Positions 39,463 through 49,995 of a stretch of 64,000 bases of DNA are shown here, piece after piece. The DNA lies in assembly GCF_002095465.1 (NCBI RefSeq), contig NZ_MLFP01000001.1, positions 434,001-498,000 on the forward strand, in the 5' to 3' direction. A program made the translations under genes and the position numbers. The notes below the pieces were generated by a model. The model was not told where the DNA came from. It was given only the letters and a program-made list of their open reading frames with translations, and did not search any database. The stretch's first letter is position 1, and each line of letters begins with the position of its first letter. This stretch comes from Pantoea rodasii. Lineage in GTDB: Bacteria > Pseudomonadota > Gammaproteobacteria > Enterobacterales > Enterobacteriaceae.

Positions 39463-40241
39463 TGTTAGAAATCCTTTATCAAGATGAATGGCTGGTTGCC
39501 GTCAACAAACCCTCTGGTTGGCTGGTGCATCGCAGTTGGCTCGACCGCGACGAAAAAGTGGTGGTGATGCAAACGGTGCGCGATCAGATTGGTCAGCACG
39601 TGTTTACCGTTCATCGTCTCGATCGTCCCACCTCCGGCGTGCTGTTAATGGCTCTTTCCAGTGAAGTGGCCCATCTGCTGTCACAGCAATTTGAGCAGCA
39701 TCAAATACAGAAAACCTATCATGCGGTGCTACGTGGTTGGCTGGATGGCAGCGCGACGCTCGACTATCCGTTGCTCGAAGAGCTGGATAAGATCGCCGAT
39801 AAGTTTGCCAGCCAGGAACGCACCGCACAGCCAGCGGTGACCGACTATTGCTCACTGGCACAGGTTGAGATGCCGGTGGCGATCAGCCGTTATGACAGCG
39901 CGCGTTATACCCTGGTGGAGATGTCGCCACACACCGGCCGCAAACATCAGTTGCGTCGTCATATGGTGCATCTGCGTCACCCGATTATTGGTGATAGCGC
40001 CCATGGCGATTTGCGTCAAAATCGTGGCGCCGCACAGCACTTTGGTATGAATCGTTTGATGTTACATGCCAGCGCACTCAGCCTGACCCATCCAGTGACC
40101 GGTGAGCCATTAGTGATTCGTGCGGGGTTGGATCGCGTCTGGCAAGGGATGCTGCAACAGTTCGGCTGGCAGGATCAGATCCCTGAAGTTCCGAGGGTTG
40201 AGTTTGCTGACGAGGCAGTCCAGGATAAGCCAACAGAATAA
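39462..40241 (+). CDS. truC: TruC, tRNA pseudouridine(65) synthase
   Basis: A 259-residue RluA-family enzyme (E. coli 260) that makes pseudouridine at position 65 of certain tRNAs. The catalytic aspartate is in VHRLDRPTSGVLLMA near residue 54; SPHTGRKHQLRRHMVHLRHPI is the family's second signature. It is translationally coupled to yqcC, and yqcA follows after 12 bases, forming a three-gene operon. Confidence 0.95.
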   Translation: MLEILYQDEWLVAVNKPSGWLVHRSWLDRDEKVVVMQTVRDQIGQHVFTVHRLDRPTSGVLLMALSSEVAHLLSQQFEQHQIQKTYHAVLRGWLDGSATLDYPLLEELDKIADKFASQERTAQPAVTDYCSLAQVEMPVAISRYDSARYTLVEMSPHTGRKHQLRRHMVHLRHPIIGDSAHGDLRQNRGAAQHFGMNRLMLHASALSLTHPVTGEPLVIRAGLDRVWQGMLQQFGWQDQIPEVPRVEFADEAVQDKPTE

Positions 40242-40253
40242 AGGAGCGGCAAG

Positions 40254-40700
40254 ATGGCAAAGATTGGCATTTTTACAGGAACGGTGTACGGCAATGCGCT
40301 GCTGGTGGCTGAAGAAGCCCAGCCGGTACTGGAAGAGCAGGGCCATGACGTTAAGGTCTTTGAAGATCCGACGTTGGCCGACTGGCAGGCTTACAGCAAG
40401 GATGTGGTGCTGATTGTGACTTCGACCACCGGTCAGGGCGACTTCCCGGACAATATCGCCCGTTTGTTTGTGCAAGTGCGTGATGAAGTAGGCTATCAGC
40501 CAGAGTTGCGCTACGGCGTGATTGCACTGGGTGACAGCAGCTACGACAACTTCTGCGGCGCGGGTAAAACCTTTGATGCCACCTTGCAGGAACAAAGTGC
40601 CAAACGCATTGGTGACGTGCTGTTGGTGGATGCCACAGAAGATCCAGAGCCTGAGTCAGTGACCACGCCGTGGGTCGAGAACTGGGGTAAATTGCTGTAA
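40254..40700 (+). CDS. yqcA: YqcA, flavodoxin-like protein
   Basis: A 148-residue short-chain flavodoxin (E. coli 149). The FMN-phosphate loop is [12 protein letters not shown] near residues 4-15, and [12 protein letters not shown] and [15 protein letters not shown] are the other flavin-binding loops. It may supply electrons to an as yet unassigned partner. AAAGGAGCGGCAAG precedes the ATG. Downstream comes a shared bidirectional terminator, then convergent garD. Confidence 0.93.
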   Translation: MAKIGIFTGTVYGNALLVAEEAQPVLEEQGHDVKVFEDPTLADWQAYSKDVVLIVTSTTGQGDFPDNIARLFVQVRDEVGYQPELRYGVIALGDSSYDNFCGAGKTFDATLQEQSAKRIGDVLLVDATEDPEPESVTTPWVENWGKLL

Positions 40701-40790
40701 TTTTGCCTTCGCTTCAGCTCTGGCAAGCGACTTAAGACAATCTAAGCGGCCTGACAAATCAGGTGATGATTATTCTGACGCGCCTGAACA

Positions 40791-40817
40791 AACCCTCTCC
40801 CATGTTGGGAGAGGGTT
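40791..40817. terminator. Bidirectional terminator between yqcA and garD
   Basis: AACCCTCTCCC, loop ATGTT, GGGAGAGGGTT: a perfect 11-bp stem with T-rich edges on both strands, lying between convergent genes. The CCCTCTCCC/GGGAGAGGG stem is a form often met between enterobacterial genes. Confidence 0.7.
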
Positions 40818-40826
40818 TGATAACAA

Positions 40827-42386
40827 TCAGGTCACCGGTGCCGGATTAAACACTGCCAGCTGATTACGAATCCCCCAGCGATCGGACCAGGTTTGTTTGC
40901 GACCACTGGCAATATCCAGAATCAACTCAAACAACCGCCAGCCCACCTGCTCAATACTCTCTTCACCCGTGGCAATCGTCCCTGCATTAATATCCATCAG
41001 ATCATGCCAGCGCTCAGCCAGTGCATTACGCGTGGCCATTTTAATCACTGGAATGGCGGCCAGACCGTACGGCGTGCCGCGACCGGTGGTGAACACCTGT
41101 AACGTAATGCCCGATGCCATCTGCTGCGTTCCGCAAACAAAATCACTGGCCGGTGTTGCCGCATAGATCAAACCGCGCTTGGTCGGACGCTGACCGGGTG
41201 ACAGCACTTCCACAATTGGGCTGCGGCCTGATTTGGCAATCGACCCCAATGCTTTCTCCACCACGTTGGCCAATCCGCCTTTTTTATTGCCCGGTGAAGG
41301 GTTGGCGCTACGGTCGGTTTGCCCCTGGCTGAGGTAATCGTCATACCACGCCATCTCTTCCAGTAGGCGTTTACCGACGTTTTCATCGACCACGCGCGGC
41401 GTTAGCAGGTGTATCGCATCGCGCACTTCGGTCACTTCAGAGAACATTACGGTGGCACCGCAGCGCACCAGCAAATCAGAGGCGAAGCCGACAGCCGGAT
41501 TAGCTGTCACGCCGGAGAAGGCATCGCTTCCGCCGCACTGGGTGCCGATCACCAGTTCGGATGCCGGACAGCTTTCACGCTGCCGTTGATTCAGCTTTTT
41601 CAGATGACGTTCGGCGACCTGAAGAATTTCATCCACCATCGCACCGAAGCCGACATGACGCTCATCCTGCAAACGCACAATGTCACGATCGTCCAGCGAA
41701 ATCGCCTGCACGTCCGGCGTACCTGTCAGCAGACGCTCGGGCTGTAATTTCTCGCAGCCGAGGCTGACGATCATTACTTCGCCACCAAAATTGGGGTTGA
41801 GCGCGAGGTTATGAATAGTGCGAATCGGTATCACCGCTGCTGGCGCATTGATCGCCACCCCGCAGCCATAAAGATGGTTCAAGGCGACCACGCCATCGAC
41901 GTTGGGATAACGCGGCAGCAGATCGTGTTCAATCATCTGCACCACGTAATCCACCACGCCAGCCACACAGTGCACGCTGGTGGTGATACCCAGCAGATTG
42001 CGCGTTCCCACGCTGCCATTGGCGTTGCGATAACCCTCAAAGGTATAACCTTCAAGCGGTGGCAGGTCGGGCGGCACATTGTTTGCCAGTGGCAGAGTGT
42101 TTAGCGGAGGCGCTTCGGGTAGCGCCACCAGCGATTCTTCAATCCAGCTGCCTTGGGCGATCGGGCGCAATGCGGTGCCGATCACTTCGCCATAACGCAG
42201 GATCGCGCCGTTCTCAGGAATATCCACCAGCGCCACTTTATGTCCTTGCGGCACATGTTCGGTGAGCTGCAGGCCATCCTCAAAGCGGGTGCCCGTGGGT
42301 AAGCCTTGATTGTTGACCACGATGGCCACGTTGTCGGCATCGTGCACTTTTATATACAGCGGTTTTTCTGTTAGCGGTCGGTTCAT
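40827..42386 (-). CDS. garD: GarD, galactarate dehydratase
   Basis: A 519-residue UxaA-family iron enzyme (E. coli 523) that dehydrates galactarate to 5-keto-4-deoxy-glucarate. An N-terminal SAF-like domain (about 1-100) is followed by the catalytic part with [53 protein letters not shown] and the end [11 protein letters not shown], nearly identical to E. coli. It is divergent from gudP across a 500-base control region. In E. coli garD lies far from the gud genes; here they share a locus. Confidence 0.96.
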   Translation of the reverse strand: MNRPLTEKPLYIKVHDADNVAIVVNNQGLPTGTRFEDGLQLTEHVPQGHKVALVDIPENGAILRYGEVIGTALRPIAQGSWIEESLVALPEAPPLNTLPLANNVPPDLPPLEGYTFEGYRNANGSVGTRNLLGITTSVHCVAGVVDYVVQMIEHDLLPRYPNVDGVVALNHLYGCGVAINAPAAVIPIRTIHNLALNPNFGGEVMIVSLGCEKLQPERLLTGTPDVQAISLDDRDIVRLQDERHVGFGAMVDEILQVAERHLKKLNQRQRESCPASELVIGTQCGGSDAFSGVTANPAVGFASDLLVRCGATVMFSEVTEVRDAIHLLTPRVVDENVGKRLLEEMAWYDDYLSQGQTDRSANPSPGNKKGGLANVVEKALGSIAKSGRSPIVEVLSPGQRPTKRGLIYAATPASDFVCGTQQMASGITLQVFTTGRGTPYGLAAIPVIKMATRNALAERWHDLMDINAGTIATGEESIEQVGWRLFELILDIASGRKQTWSDRWGIRNQLAVFNPAPVT

Positions 42387-42892
42387 TGCTCACCTTCCAG
42401 TTCGTCGCGCTGTACTTGGCAGCGCGGTGTAAATGCTTCCATCACGTCATCATTTTTGCCAGCCTCAGTATATGCAGGGGTATTTGCCAGCGCATTGTGC
42501 AACTGACTGGCTTTAAGGGGTTTTAATCGCGGAGTTTGGTTCGTTTATCCAAATACAAGTGAACACACTCACAAAGCGCGCGTTGGCTGTCTGTTTCTTC
42601 ATCAATATGACGATGATTTGTCGGGTTCCGTGAGCCACACCGCAGCCTTATGTGCAATTGCCATAAAATCAGTATTAATCGCCGCTCATCATCATGCGTT
42701 CTTCCAATGCCTCGTGATTTGGCTGTTCCTATACTGATTCTCGTTCTCTAAACGTTTGGTTATTTGTCACGACGCATCATCGTTTTGCCATAACAACAAT
42801 CGCCGTGTTTAACCCGACATCATTCTGATACCCAACGCGATGTGTATGCAGTCAGAGTGAATGTAGCGTTCGCTATATTTCAGGAGTGCATC
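42387..42892. promoter_or_regulatory. Divergent garD/gudP control region with a CRP-like site
   Basis: No gene is visible in these 506 bases. AGTGA-ACACAC-TCACA at 42558-42573 resembles a CRP site (TGTGA-N6-TCACA) and suits sugar-acid genes under catabolite control. By analogy with E. coli, the activator CdaR should bind here too, but I cannot identify its site. CAGGAG at 42881 is the gudP ribosome site. Confidence 0.5.
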
Positions 42893-44239
42893 ATGAATAG
42901 TTTCAGCCAGACAGCGGAAGCGGTGCAAAAACGCACCAACGCCCGTTACTGGATTGTAGTGATGTTATTTATCGTCACTTCATTCAACTACGGTGACCGT
43001 GCAACCATTTCGATTGCCGGTTCCGCGATGTCTAAAGATATCGGCCTTGATTCGGTCGGTCTTGGATATATCTTCTCCGCCTTCTCATGGGCTTACGTTA
43101 TCGGACAAATCCCCGGCGGCTGGCTGCTCGACCGCTTTGGTTCAAAACGCGTTTACTTCTGGAGTATTTTCCTCTGGTCGCTGTTTACCTTACTGCAGGG
43201 CTTTGTTGACCTGTTCAGCGGCTTCGGCATCGTGGTTTCGCTGTTCCTGCTGCGCTTTATGGTCGGGTTGGCAGAAGCGCCTTCCTTCCCGGGTAACAGC
43301 CGTATTGTTGCAGCCTGGTTCCCGGCACAAGAGCGTGGTACCGCCGTGGCGATTTTCAACTCGGCACAGTACTTCGCCACGGTGATCTTCGCACCAATCA
43401 TGGGCTGGCTGGTGGCGGAAGTGGGCTGGGCACATGTGTTCTGGTTCATGGGCGGGCTGGGCATCATTCTGAGTTTCGTCTGGCTGAAGTTTATGCACGA
43501 CCCCAACAATCACCCGAGTGTCAACAAAGCCGAGCTGGAGTACATGGAACAGGGCGGTGCGCTGATCAACATGGACGCGAAAAAGTCCGAGCGCAAAGTG
43601 AGCTGGGATGAGAAGTGGTTCCAAATCAAGCAGCTGCTCGCGACCCGCATGATGTGGGGCATCTACCTCGGACAATATTGTGTTAACGCGCTGACCTACT
43701 TCTTTATTACCTGGTTCCCGGTGTATCTGGTGCAGGCGCGCGGCATGTCGATTCTGAAAGCCGGCATGATCGCCTCAATCCCGGCCATCTGTGGCTTCCT
43801 GGGCGGTGTGTTAGGTGGAGTGATTTCCGATTACCTTATGCGCAAAACCGGTTCGCTGAATATTGCGCGTAAGACGCCAATTGTGGTCGGCATGCTGCTC
43901 TCTATCAGCATGGTGATGTGTAACTACACCGATACCGAATGGGTGGTGGTGCTGTTTATGGCGATGGCGTTCTTCGGCAAAGGCATTGGTGCACTGGGCT
44001 GGGCAGTGATGGCGGATACCGCACCGAAAGAGATCAGCGGATTAAGCGGCGGCTTGTTCAACATGTTCGGCAACTTCTCCGGCATCGTGACGCCAATTGC
44101 TATCGGTTACATCATCGCCGCTTCTGGTTCGTTCGAAGGTGCTTTGATTTACGTGGGTATCCACGCCTTCGTTGCCGCGTTCAGCTTCCTGTTCATTACG
44201 GGCGATATCAAACGTATTGAACTGAAACACCGAGCATAA
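42893..44239 (+). CDS. gudP: GudP, glucarate/galactarate:proton symporter
   Basis: A 448-residue major-facilitator transporter of the anion:cation symporter (ACS) family (E. coli GudP 450). About 12 hydrophobic segments; the family motifs NYGDRATISIAGSAM and GGWLLDRFGSKRVY are near the N-terminus. It imports D-glucarate and probably galactarate. ATG 42893, with CAGGAG eight bases upstream, is preferred over the open frame from 42842. First gene of a six-gene operon. Confidence 0.95.
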   Translation: MNSFSQTAEAVQKRTNARYWIVVMLFIVTSFNYGDRATISIAGSAMSKDIGLDSVGLGYIFSAFSWAYVIGQIPGGWLLDRFGSKRVYFWSIFLWSLFTLLQGFVDLFSGFGIVVSLFLLRFMVGLAEAPSFPGNSRIVAAWFPAQERGTAVAIFNSAQYFATVIFAPIMGWLVAEVGWAHVFWFMGGLGIILSFVWLKFMHDPNNHPSVNKAELEYMEQGGALINMDAKKSERKVSWDEKWFQIKQLLATRMMWGIYLGQYCVNALTYFFITWFPVYLVQARGMSILKAGMIASIPAICGFLGGVLGGVISDYLMRKTGSLNIARKTPIVVGMLLSISMVMCNYTDTEWVVVLFMAMAFFGKGIGALGWAVMADTAPKEISGLSGGLFNMFGNFSGIVTPIAIGYIIAASGSFEGALIYVGIHAFVAAFSFLFITGDIKRIELKHRA

Positions 44240-44248
44240 GGACTGAGT

Positions 44249-45595
44249 ATGAATACGCAAAGTAGCCCGGTGATCACCGATATGCAGGTGATCCCGGTAG
44301 CGGGTTACGACAGTATGCTGTTGAACATCGGCGGTGCACACAGCGCCTGCTTCACCCGCAACATCGTGGTGTTGACCGACAGCGATGGTCACACTGGCGT
44401 CGGTGAAGCGCCAGGCGGTGAAACCATCTATCAAACGCTGGTTGAGGCGATTCCGCAGGTCAAAGGCCAGCAGGTGGCGCGCATGAACCGGCTGGTGCAG
44501 CAGGTGCACAAAGGCAATCAGTCGGCGGATTTCGATACCTTCGGCAAAGGTGCCTGGACCTTCGAACTGCGCGTCAACGCGGTGGCGGCGCTGGAAGCCG
44601 CACTGCTGGATCTGCTGGGCCAATGTTTGGGCGTGCCTGTGGCCGAGTTGCTCGGTCCGGGCCAGCAGCGCGATGAAGTCACGGTGCTCGGTTATCTGTT
44701 CTACCTCGGCGATCGTCGTAAAACCGATTTGCCGTATCTGACCGGCGAAGGTGCAAGCCATGACTGGTATCACCTGCGTCATCAGGAAGCGTTAACGCCT
44801 GAAGCGGTGGTGCGTCTGGCGGAAGCGGCACAGGACAAATACGGTTTCAAAGATTTCAAACTGAAGGGAGGCGTATTGCCGGGAGAGCAGGAGATTGAAT
44901 CCGCTGCCGCACTGAAAAAACGCTTCCCGGATGCGCGTATCACCGTCGATCCCAACGGCGCGTGGACGTTAGATGAAGCAATCGGCTTGTGCAAAGGCAT
45001 GGGCGATGTGCTGACCTACGCCGAAGATCCCTGTGGTGCTGAACAGGGCTATTCCGGCCGCGAAGTGATGGCGGAGTTCCGCCGCGCCACCGGCTTGCCG
45101 GTCGCCACCAACATGATCGCCACCAACTGGCGTGAGATGAATCACGCGGTGATGCTCAACTCAGTCGATATCCCGCTGGCCGATCCGCACTTCTGGACGC
45201 TGAGCGGTGCGGTACGCGTGGCGCAACTGTGTGATGACTGGGGCTTAACCTGGGGTTGTCACTCCAACAACCACTTCGATATTTCGCTGGCGATGTTCAC
45301 CCACGTTGGCGCGGCGGCACCGGGCAAACCCACCGCTATCGATACCCACTGGATCTGGCAGGAAGGCGATCAGCGCCTGACCAAAGAGCCGCTGCAAATC
45401 CGCAACGGCAAGATCGCCGTGCCGGATAAACCGGGCCTCGGTGTCGAGCTGGATTGGGATCGCCTGCATCAGGCCAATGCACTGTACAAATCTCTGCCGG
45501 CGGGCGCGCGTAACGACGCCACGGCCATGCAATATCTGGTTCCCGGTTGGTCATTCGACCGTAAGCGTCCGGCCTTCGGTCGCCGTCATGCATAA
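44249..45595 (+). CDS. gudX: GudX, glucarate dehydratase-related protein
   Basis: A 448-residue enolase-superfamily protein (E. coli GudX 446), paralogous to GudD next door. It keeps the acid-sugar dehydratase residues in FKDFKLKGG (KxK), VDPNGAW and YAEDPCG (metal ligands) and CHSNNHFD (catalytic His). E. coli GudX has weak or no clear glucarate dehydratase activity and its role is unsettled; it matches GudX better than GudD in [17 protein letters not shown] and [16 protein letters not shown]. It lies nine bases after gudP. Confidence 0.93.
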   Translation: MNTQSSPVITDMQVIPVAGYDSMLLNIGGAHSACFTRNIVVLTDSDGHTGVGEAPGGETIYQTLVEAIPQVKGQQVARMNRLVQQVHKGNQSADFDTFGKGAWTFELRVNAVAALEAALLDLLGQCLGVPVAELLGPGQQRDEVTVLGYLFYLGDRRKTDLPYLTGEGASHDWYHLRHQEALTPEAVVRLAEAAQDKYGFKDFKLKGGVLPGEQEIESAAALKKRFPDARITVDPNGAWTLDEAIGLCKGMGDVLTYAEDPCGAEQGYSGREVMAEFRRATGLPVATNMIATNWREMNHAVMLNSVDIPLADPHFWTLSGAVRVAQLCDDWGLTWGCHSNNHFDISLAMFTHVGAAAPGKPTAIDTHWIWQEGDQRLTKEPLQIRNGKIAVPDKPGLGVELDWDRLHQANALYKSLPAGARNDATAMQYLVPGWSFDRKRPAFGRRHA

Positions 45596-45605
45596 GGAGC
45601 AGGAA

Positions 45606-46936
45606 ATGAGTCAGACACCAAAAATCACATCGCTGCAGGTCATTCCGGTGGCCGGTCACGACAGCATGTTGCTGAATCTGAGCGGTGCCCATTCGCCGTT
45701 TTTCACCCGTAACATCGTCATTATCAAAGACAATGCCGGCCACACCGGCGTCGGTGAAATTCCCGGCGGTGAGAAGATCCGTCAGACGCTGGAAGATGCT
45801 GCCACGCTGGTGGTACACAAAACCGTGGGCGAATACAAAAACATCCTCAATCTGGTGCGCAGTACCTTTGCCGATCGTGATTCCAGCGGACGCGGCAATC
45901 AGACCTTCGACCTGCGTACCACGATTCACGTGGTGACCGGTATTGAAGCGGCGCTGCTGGATCTGCTCGGCCAGCATTTGGGCGTCAACGTTGCCTCGCT
46001 GCTCGGCGATGGCCAACAGCGCGACCGTGTGGAGATGCTGGGTTACCTGTTCTATGTCGGCGACCGCAAGAAAACGTCGCTGTCTTATCAGAGCCAGGAA
46101 ACCGACAAGTGCGACTGGTATCGCCTGCGTCATGAAGAGGCGCTGACGCCGGATACCGTGGTGCGACTGGCGGAAGCGGCCTACGAGAAATATGGCTTCA
46201 ACGATTTCAAACTGAAAGGCGGCGTGCTGCGCGGTGGCGAAGAGGCCGAAGCCGTAACGGCGCTGGCTAAACGCTTCCCACAGGCGCGCGTCACGCTCGA
46301 TCCCAACGGTGCCTGGTCGCTGAATGAAGCGATTATTCTTGGCAAGCAGCTGAAAGGCGTGCTGGCCTACGCAGAAGATCCGTGTGGCGCTGAGCAGGGC
46401 TATTCGGGCCGTGAAGTGATGGCTGAATTCCGCCGCGCGACCGGTATGCCGACCGCCACCAACATGATCGCCACTGACTGGCGTCAAATGGGCCACACGC
46501 TGTCACTGCAATCGGTGGACATTCCGCTGGCCGACCCGCATTTCTGGACCATGCAGGGTTCAGTGCGCGTGGCGCAGATGTGTCACGACTTCGGCCTGAC
46601 CTGGGGTTCACACTCCAATAACCATTTCGATATCTCGCTGGCGATGTTCACCCACGTGGCCGCTGCTGCACCGGGCGCGATTACTGCCATCGATACCCAC
46701 TGGATTTGGCAGGAAGGCAATCAGCGCCTGACTAAAGAGCCGTTCCAGATCAAGGGCGGCATGGTGCAGGTGCCGCAAAACCGGGTCTGGGCGTCGAGCT
46801 GGATATGGATCAGGTGATGCAGGCCAACGCGCTGTATCAGAAACACGGTTTGGGCGCGCGCGACGATGCGCAGGCGATGCAGTTCCTCGTGCCGAACTGG
46901 ACTTTCGATAACAAGCGTCCGTGCCTGGTGCGCTAA
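45606..46936 (+). CDS. gudD: GudD, D-glucarate dehydratase, frameshifted near the C-terminus
   Basis: GudD dehydrates D-glucarate (and idarate) to 5-keto-4-deoxy-glucarate. Catalytic segments [23 protein letters not shown] and SHSNNHFD are intact. ATG 45606 follows AAGGAGCAGGAA. The frame breaks in the A-run 46777-46780: as given the protein ends [15 protein letters not shown] at 46817; one extra A gives [18 protein letters not shown] and continues to [10 protein letters not shown] at 46936, like E. coli. The repaired length is 443 residues (E. coli 446). The break removes only the last 40 residues or so. Confidence 0.93.
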
Positions 46937-46988
46937 CGCTTCCGGCGCCCCTTGCGGGCGCCCGTTGTAACAGACAGGAGTAAAGACA

Positions 46989-47756
46989 ATGAGCAATGCC
47001 TGGCCGAACCACTTTCGTCGCCGTTTGCTGGCAGGGGAAACCCTGATTGGTAGCTGGTGCGCGCTTGCCAGTCCGATTTCTACCGAAGTTCTGGGCCTCG
47101 CCGGTTTTGACTGGCTGGTGCTGGATGGCGAACACGCGCCGAATGACATCACCACCTTTATCCCGCAGCTGATGGCGCTGAAAGGCAGCCACAGCGCGCC
47201 GGTGGTACGTCCGCCGTGCAACGAACCAGTGATCATCAAGCGTCTGCTGGATATTGGTTTCTATAACTTCCTCGTGCCGTTTGTCGAAACCGAGGAAGAG
47301 GCGATTCGCGCGGTGGCCTCAACGCGCTATCCGCCGGCGGGTATTCGCGGCGTATCGGTTTCGCATCGCAGCAACATGTACGGCACGCTGCCGGAGTACA
47401 ACGCCACCATCAACGACAACATCACGGTGCTGGTACAGATCGAAACGCAGCAGGCGGTGGATAACATTGATGCGATTGCGGCAGTCGATGGCGTGGACGG
47501 CATATTTGTCGGACCGGGTGATCTCTCGGCGGCGATGGGCTATCTCGGCCAACCTGCGCATCCTGAAGTGCTGAAAGTGATCAAACACATCTTTGAGCGT
47601 GCTAAAGCCGCGGGCAAGCCGAGCGGCATTCTGGCCCCGGTGGAAGCCGACGCGCGCCGTTATCTCGAATGGGGCGCTACGTTCGTTGCCGTGGGCAGCG
47701 ATCTGGGTGTTTTCCGCAACGCCACGCAGGCGCTGTGTGACAAATTTAAGAAGTAA
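46989..47756 (+). CDS. garL: GarL, 5-keto-4-deoxy-D-glucarate aldolase
   Basis: A 255-residue class II HpcH/HpaI-type aldolase (E. coli 256) that splits 5-keto-4-deoxy-glucarate into pyruvate and tartronate semialdehyde. The metal and substrate residues lie in [23 protein letters not shown] and [26 protein letters not shown] precedes the ATG. It follows gudD and precedes garR in the pathway order of reactions. Confidence 0.95.
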   Translation: MSNAWPNHFRRRLLAGETLIGSWCALASPISTEVLGLAGFDWLVLDGEHAPNDITTFIPQLMALKGSHSAPVVRPPCNEPVIIKRLLDIGFYNFLVPFVETEEEAIRAVASTRYPPAGIRGVSVSHRSNMYGTLPEYNATINDNITVLVQIETQQAVDNIDAIAAVDGVDGIFVGPGDLSAAMGYLGQPAHPEVLKVIKHIFERAKAAGKPSGILAPVEADARRYLEWGATFVAVGSDLGVFRNATQALCDKFKK

Positions 47757-47775
47757 CTGACTGAGAGGAAAGGCA

Positions 47776-48660
47776 ATGAAAATTGGATTTATCGGCCTCG
47801 GTATTATGGGCAAACCGATGAGTAAAAACCTGGTGAAAGCCGGTTATTCGCTGGTGGTACGCGATCACAACGTCAGCAATGAAGCTGAACTGGTGGAGCT
47901 GGGTGCGACCGTGGCAAAAACGCCAAAAGAGGTGGCCGAGCAGGTTGACGTGCTGATCACCATGGTGCCGAACTCACCGCAGGTGAAAGAAGTGTGCCTC
48001 GGTGCCAACGGCATCATTGAAGGCGCGAAGCCGGGCCTGATCGTCATCGATATGAGTTCGATTGCACCACTGGCCAGCCGTGAAGTGCACGATGCGCTGG
48101 CAGAAAAAGGCATCAAGATGCTGGATGCGCCGGTCAGCGGCGGCGAGCCAAAAGCTATTGAGGGCACGCTGTCGGTGATGGTGGGCGGAGATAAAGCGGT
48201 ATTCGACCAGTGCTATGACATTATGAAATCGATGGCGGGTTCCGTAGTGCACACCGGTGATATCGGTGCAGGCAACGTCACCAAGCTGGCGAACCAGGTG
48301 ATTGTGGCACTGAATATCGCCGCGATGTCTGAAGCGCTGTCGCTGGCGACTAAAGCCGGCGTGAATCCGGAGCTGGTGTATCAGGCGATTCGGGGTGGGC
48401 TGGCAGGCAGCACGGTGCTGGATGCCAAAGCGCCAATGGTGCTGGATCGTAATTTCAAGCCCGGCTTCCGTATCGACTTGCATATCAAAGATTTGGCTAA
48501 CGCACTGGATACCTCACACGACATTGGCGCGCATCTGCCGCTGACCGCTGCGGTGATGGAAATGATGCAGGCGCTGAAAGTCGATGGCAAAGGCACATCT
48601 GACCATAGTGCGCTGGCTTGCTATTATGAAAAATTAGCTCAGGTCGAGATCACCCGGTAG
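47776..48660 (+). CDS. garR: GarR, tartronate semialdehyde reductase
   Basis: A 294-residue beta-hydroxyacid dehydrogenase (E. coli 294). The NAD-binding loop GFIGLGIMGKPMSKNL is at the start, the substrate-binding DAPVSGGEPKAIEGTL at about 118, and the catalytic lysine in GNVTKLANQVIV near 171. It reduces tartronate semialdehyde to D-glycerate. GAGAGGAAAGGC lies before the ATG, 19 bases after garL. Confidence 0.96.
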   Translation: MKIGFIGLGIMGKPMSKNLVKAGYSLVVRDHNVSNEAELVELGATVAKTPKEVAEQVDVLITMVPNSPQVKEVCLGANGIIEGAKPGLIVIDMSSIAPLASREVHDALAEKGIKMLDAPVSGGEPKAIEGTLSVMVGGDKAVFDQCYDIMKSMAGSVVHTGDIGAGNVTKLANQVIVALNIAAMSEALSLATKAGVNPELVYQAIRGGLAGSTVLDAKAPMVLDRNFKPGFRIDLHIKDLANALDTSHDIGAHLPLTAAVMEMMQALKVDGKGTSDHSALACYYEKLAQVEITR

Positions 48661-48745
48661 TTTGTCTGTCCGGTGTCTGCGGATGCCGGACCGCTTACTG
48701 CATTAGCAGGACGGAACTCCGTCACCCATCGCGCTCGGATTGCCT

Positions 48746-49885
48746 ATGAAAATTGTCATCGCACCGGATTCATATAAAGAGAGTTTGTCCGCCCTGGAAG
48801 TGGCTTCGGCAATTGAAGCGGGATTTAGCGAGATTTTTCCCGAAGCCGAATACGTGAAGATACCGGTTGCCGACGGTGGTGAAGGCACGGTCGAAGCGAT
48901 GGTGGCGGCAACGCAGGGAAGTATTGTCAGATTATCGGTCACCGGACCGCTCGGCGCACCCGTCGATGCGTTTTACGGTTTATCCGGTGACGAGCGCAGC
49001 GCCTTTATTGAAATGGCGGCGGCCAGCGGGCTTGAACTGGTGCCTGCCGCGCAGCGTGATCCGCTGATCACCAACTCTTATGGCACTGGCGAGCTGATCA
49101 AAAATGCGCTCGATCGCGGTGTTGACCACATCATCATTGGCATTGGCGGTAGCGCCACCAACGATGGCGGTTCAGGCATGATGCAGGCGCTGGGCGCTTG
49201 CTTGCTGGATCAGCAGGGTAATGAGATTGCGTTTGGTGGCGGCGCACTGCCGCAGCTGGCGCGCATTGAAATCGATCAGCTGGATAAGCGTATTCAGCAG
49301 TGCCGCATCGAAGTGGCCTGTGATGTCACCAATCCATTAACGGGAGAAGAGGGCGCATCGGCAATCTTTGGTCCACAAAAAGGGGCGACGCCGGAGCTGG
49401 TGCAGCAACTGGATAAAGCGCTGGCGCATTACGCGGACATTATCCATCGCGATTTAGATATTGATGTACTGCACATTGCCGGCGGCGGTGCGGCAGGCGG
49501 TATGGGCGCGGCGCTGCATGCGTTTTGTCAGGCCGAGCTGCGTCGCGGTATTGAGATTGTGACCGAAGCCCTGGGATTAGCCGATCAGGTGAAAGATGCC
49601 GATCTGGTGATTACTGGCGAAGGACGTATCGACAGCCAGACCATTAACGGCAAAGTGCCGATTGGCGTGGCGAAGGTGGCGAAGCAGTTTAACAAGCCGG
49701 TGATTGGTATTGCCGGGAGTTTAACGGCGGATGTTGGCGTGGTGCATCAGCACGGGCTGGATGCGGTGTTCAGCGTGCTGTTTAGCGTTGGCTCGCTGGA
49801 GGATGCGTTAGCCAATGCCGCGCAGAATGTGCGACTCACCGCGCGTAATGTGGCGGCAACGATCAAGGCAGGCCAGGCACTGTAA
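48746..49885 (+). CDS. garK: GarK, glycerate 2-kinase
   Basis: A 379-residue type 1 glycerate kinase (E. coli about 381) making 2-phosphoglycerate, the substrate of enolase. Motifs VADGGEGTVEAM, IIGIGGSATNDGGSGMMQ and ITGEGRIDSQTINGKVPIGVA are clear. The ATG at 48746 gives MKIVIAPDSYKESLSAL, matching the family. The 85-base gap after garR holds a GTCCGG/CCGGAC hairpin, and the ribosome site is weak, so expression may be tuned separately. Confidence 0.94.
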   Translation: MKIVIAPDSYKESLSALEVASAIEAGFSEIFPEAEYVKIPVADGGEGTVEAMVAATQGSIVRLSVTGPLGAPVDAFYGLSGDERSAFIEMAAASGLELVPAAQRDPLITNSYGTGELIKNALDRGVDHIIIGIGGSATNDGGSGMMQALGACLLDQQGNEIAFGGGALPQLARIEIDQLDKRIQQCRIEVACDVTNPLTGEEGASAIFGPQKGATPELVQQLDKALAHYADIIHRDLDIDVLHIAGGGAAGGMGAALHAFCQAELRRGIEIVTEALGLADQVKDADLVITGEGRIDSQTINGKVPIGVAKVAKQFNKPVIGIAGSLTADVGVVHQHGLDAVFSVLFSVGSLEDALANAAQNVRLTARNVAATIKAGQAL

Positions 49886-49895
49886 CCCCCGCGAA

Positions 49896-49978
49896 CCGTA
49901 GCGGCACGATTTATCGCGCGTGTTGACCCGATGTGGCACCGTGCCGCTTCAGGCAGCGCGCGATAAATCGCGCCGCAA
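49896..49978. repeat. Palindromic intergenic repeat, REP/BIME-like, copy C
   Basis: CCGTAGCGGCACGATTTATCG opens and CGCGATAAATCGCGCCGC closes an imperfect inverted pair, with a GGCACCGTGCC hairpin between. It separates the convergent ends of garK and barA and belongs to the family at 2043 and 60473. Confidence 0.78.
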
Positions 49979-49995
49979 CAAGTCTGTTCACTACA

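Noticed and set aside
45336-46496. 386-codon minus-strand frame across gudX/gudD
   Set aside because: Shadow of two strongly biased forward genes; low-complexity His/Gln-rich translation with no family likeness.
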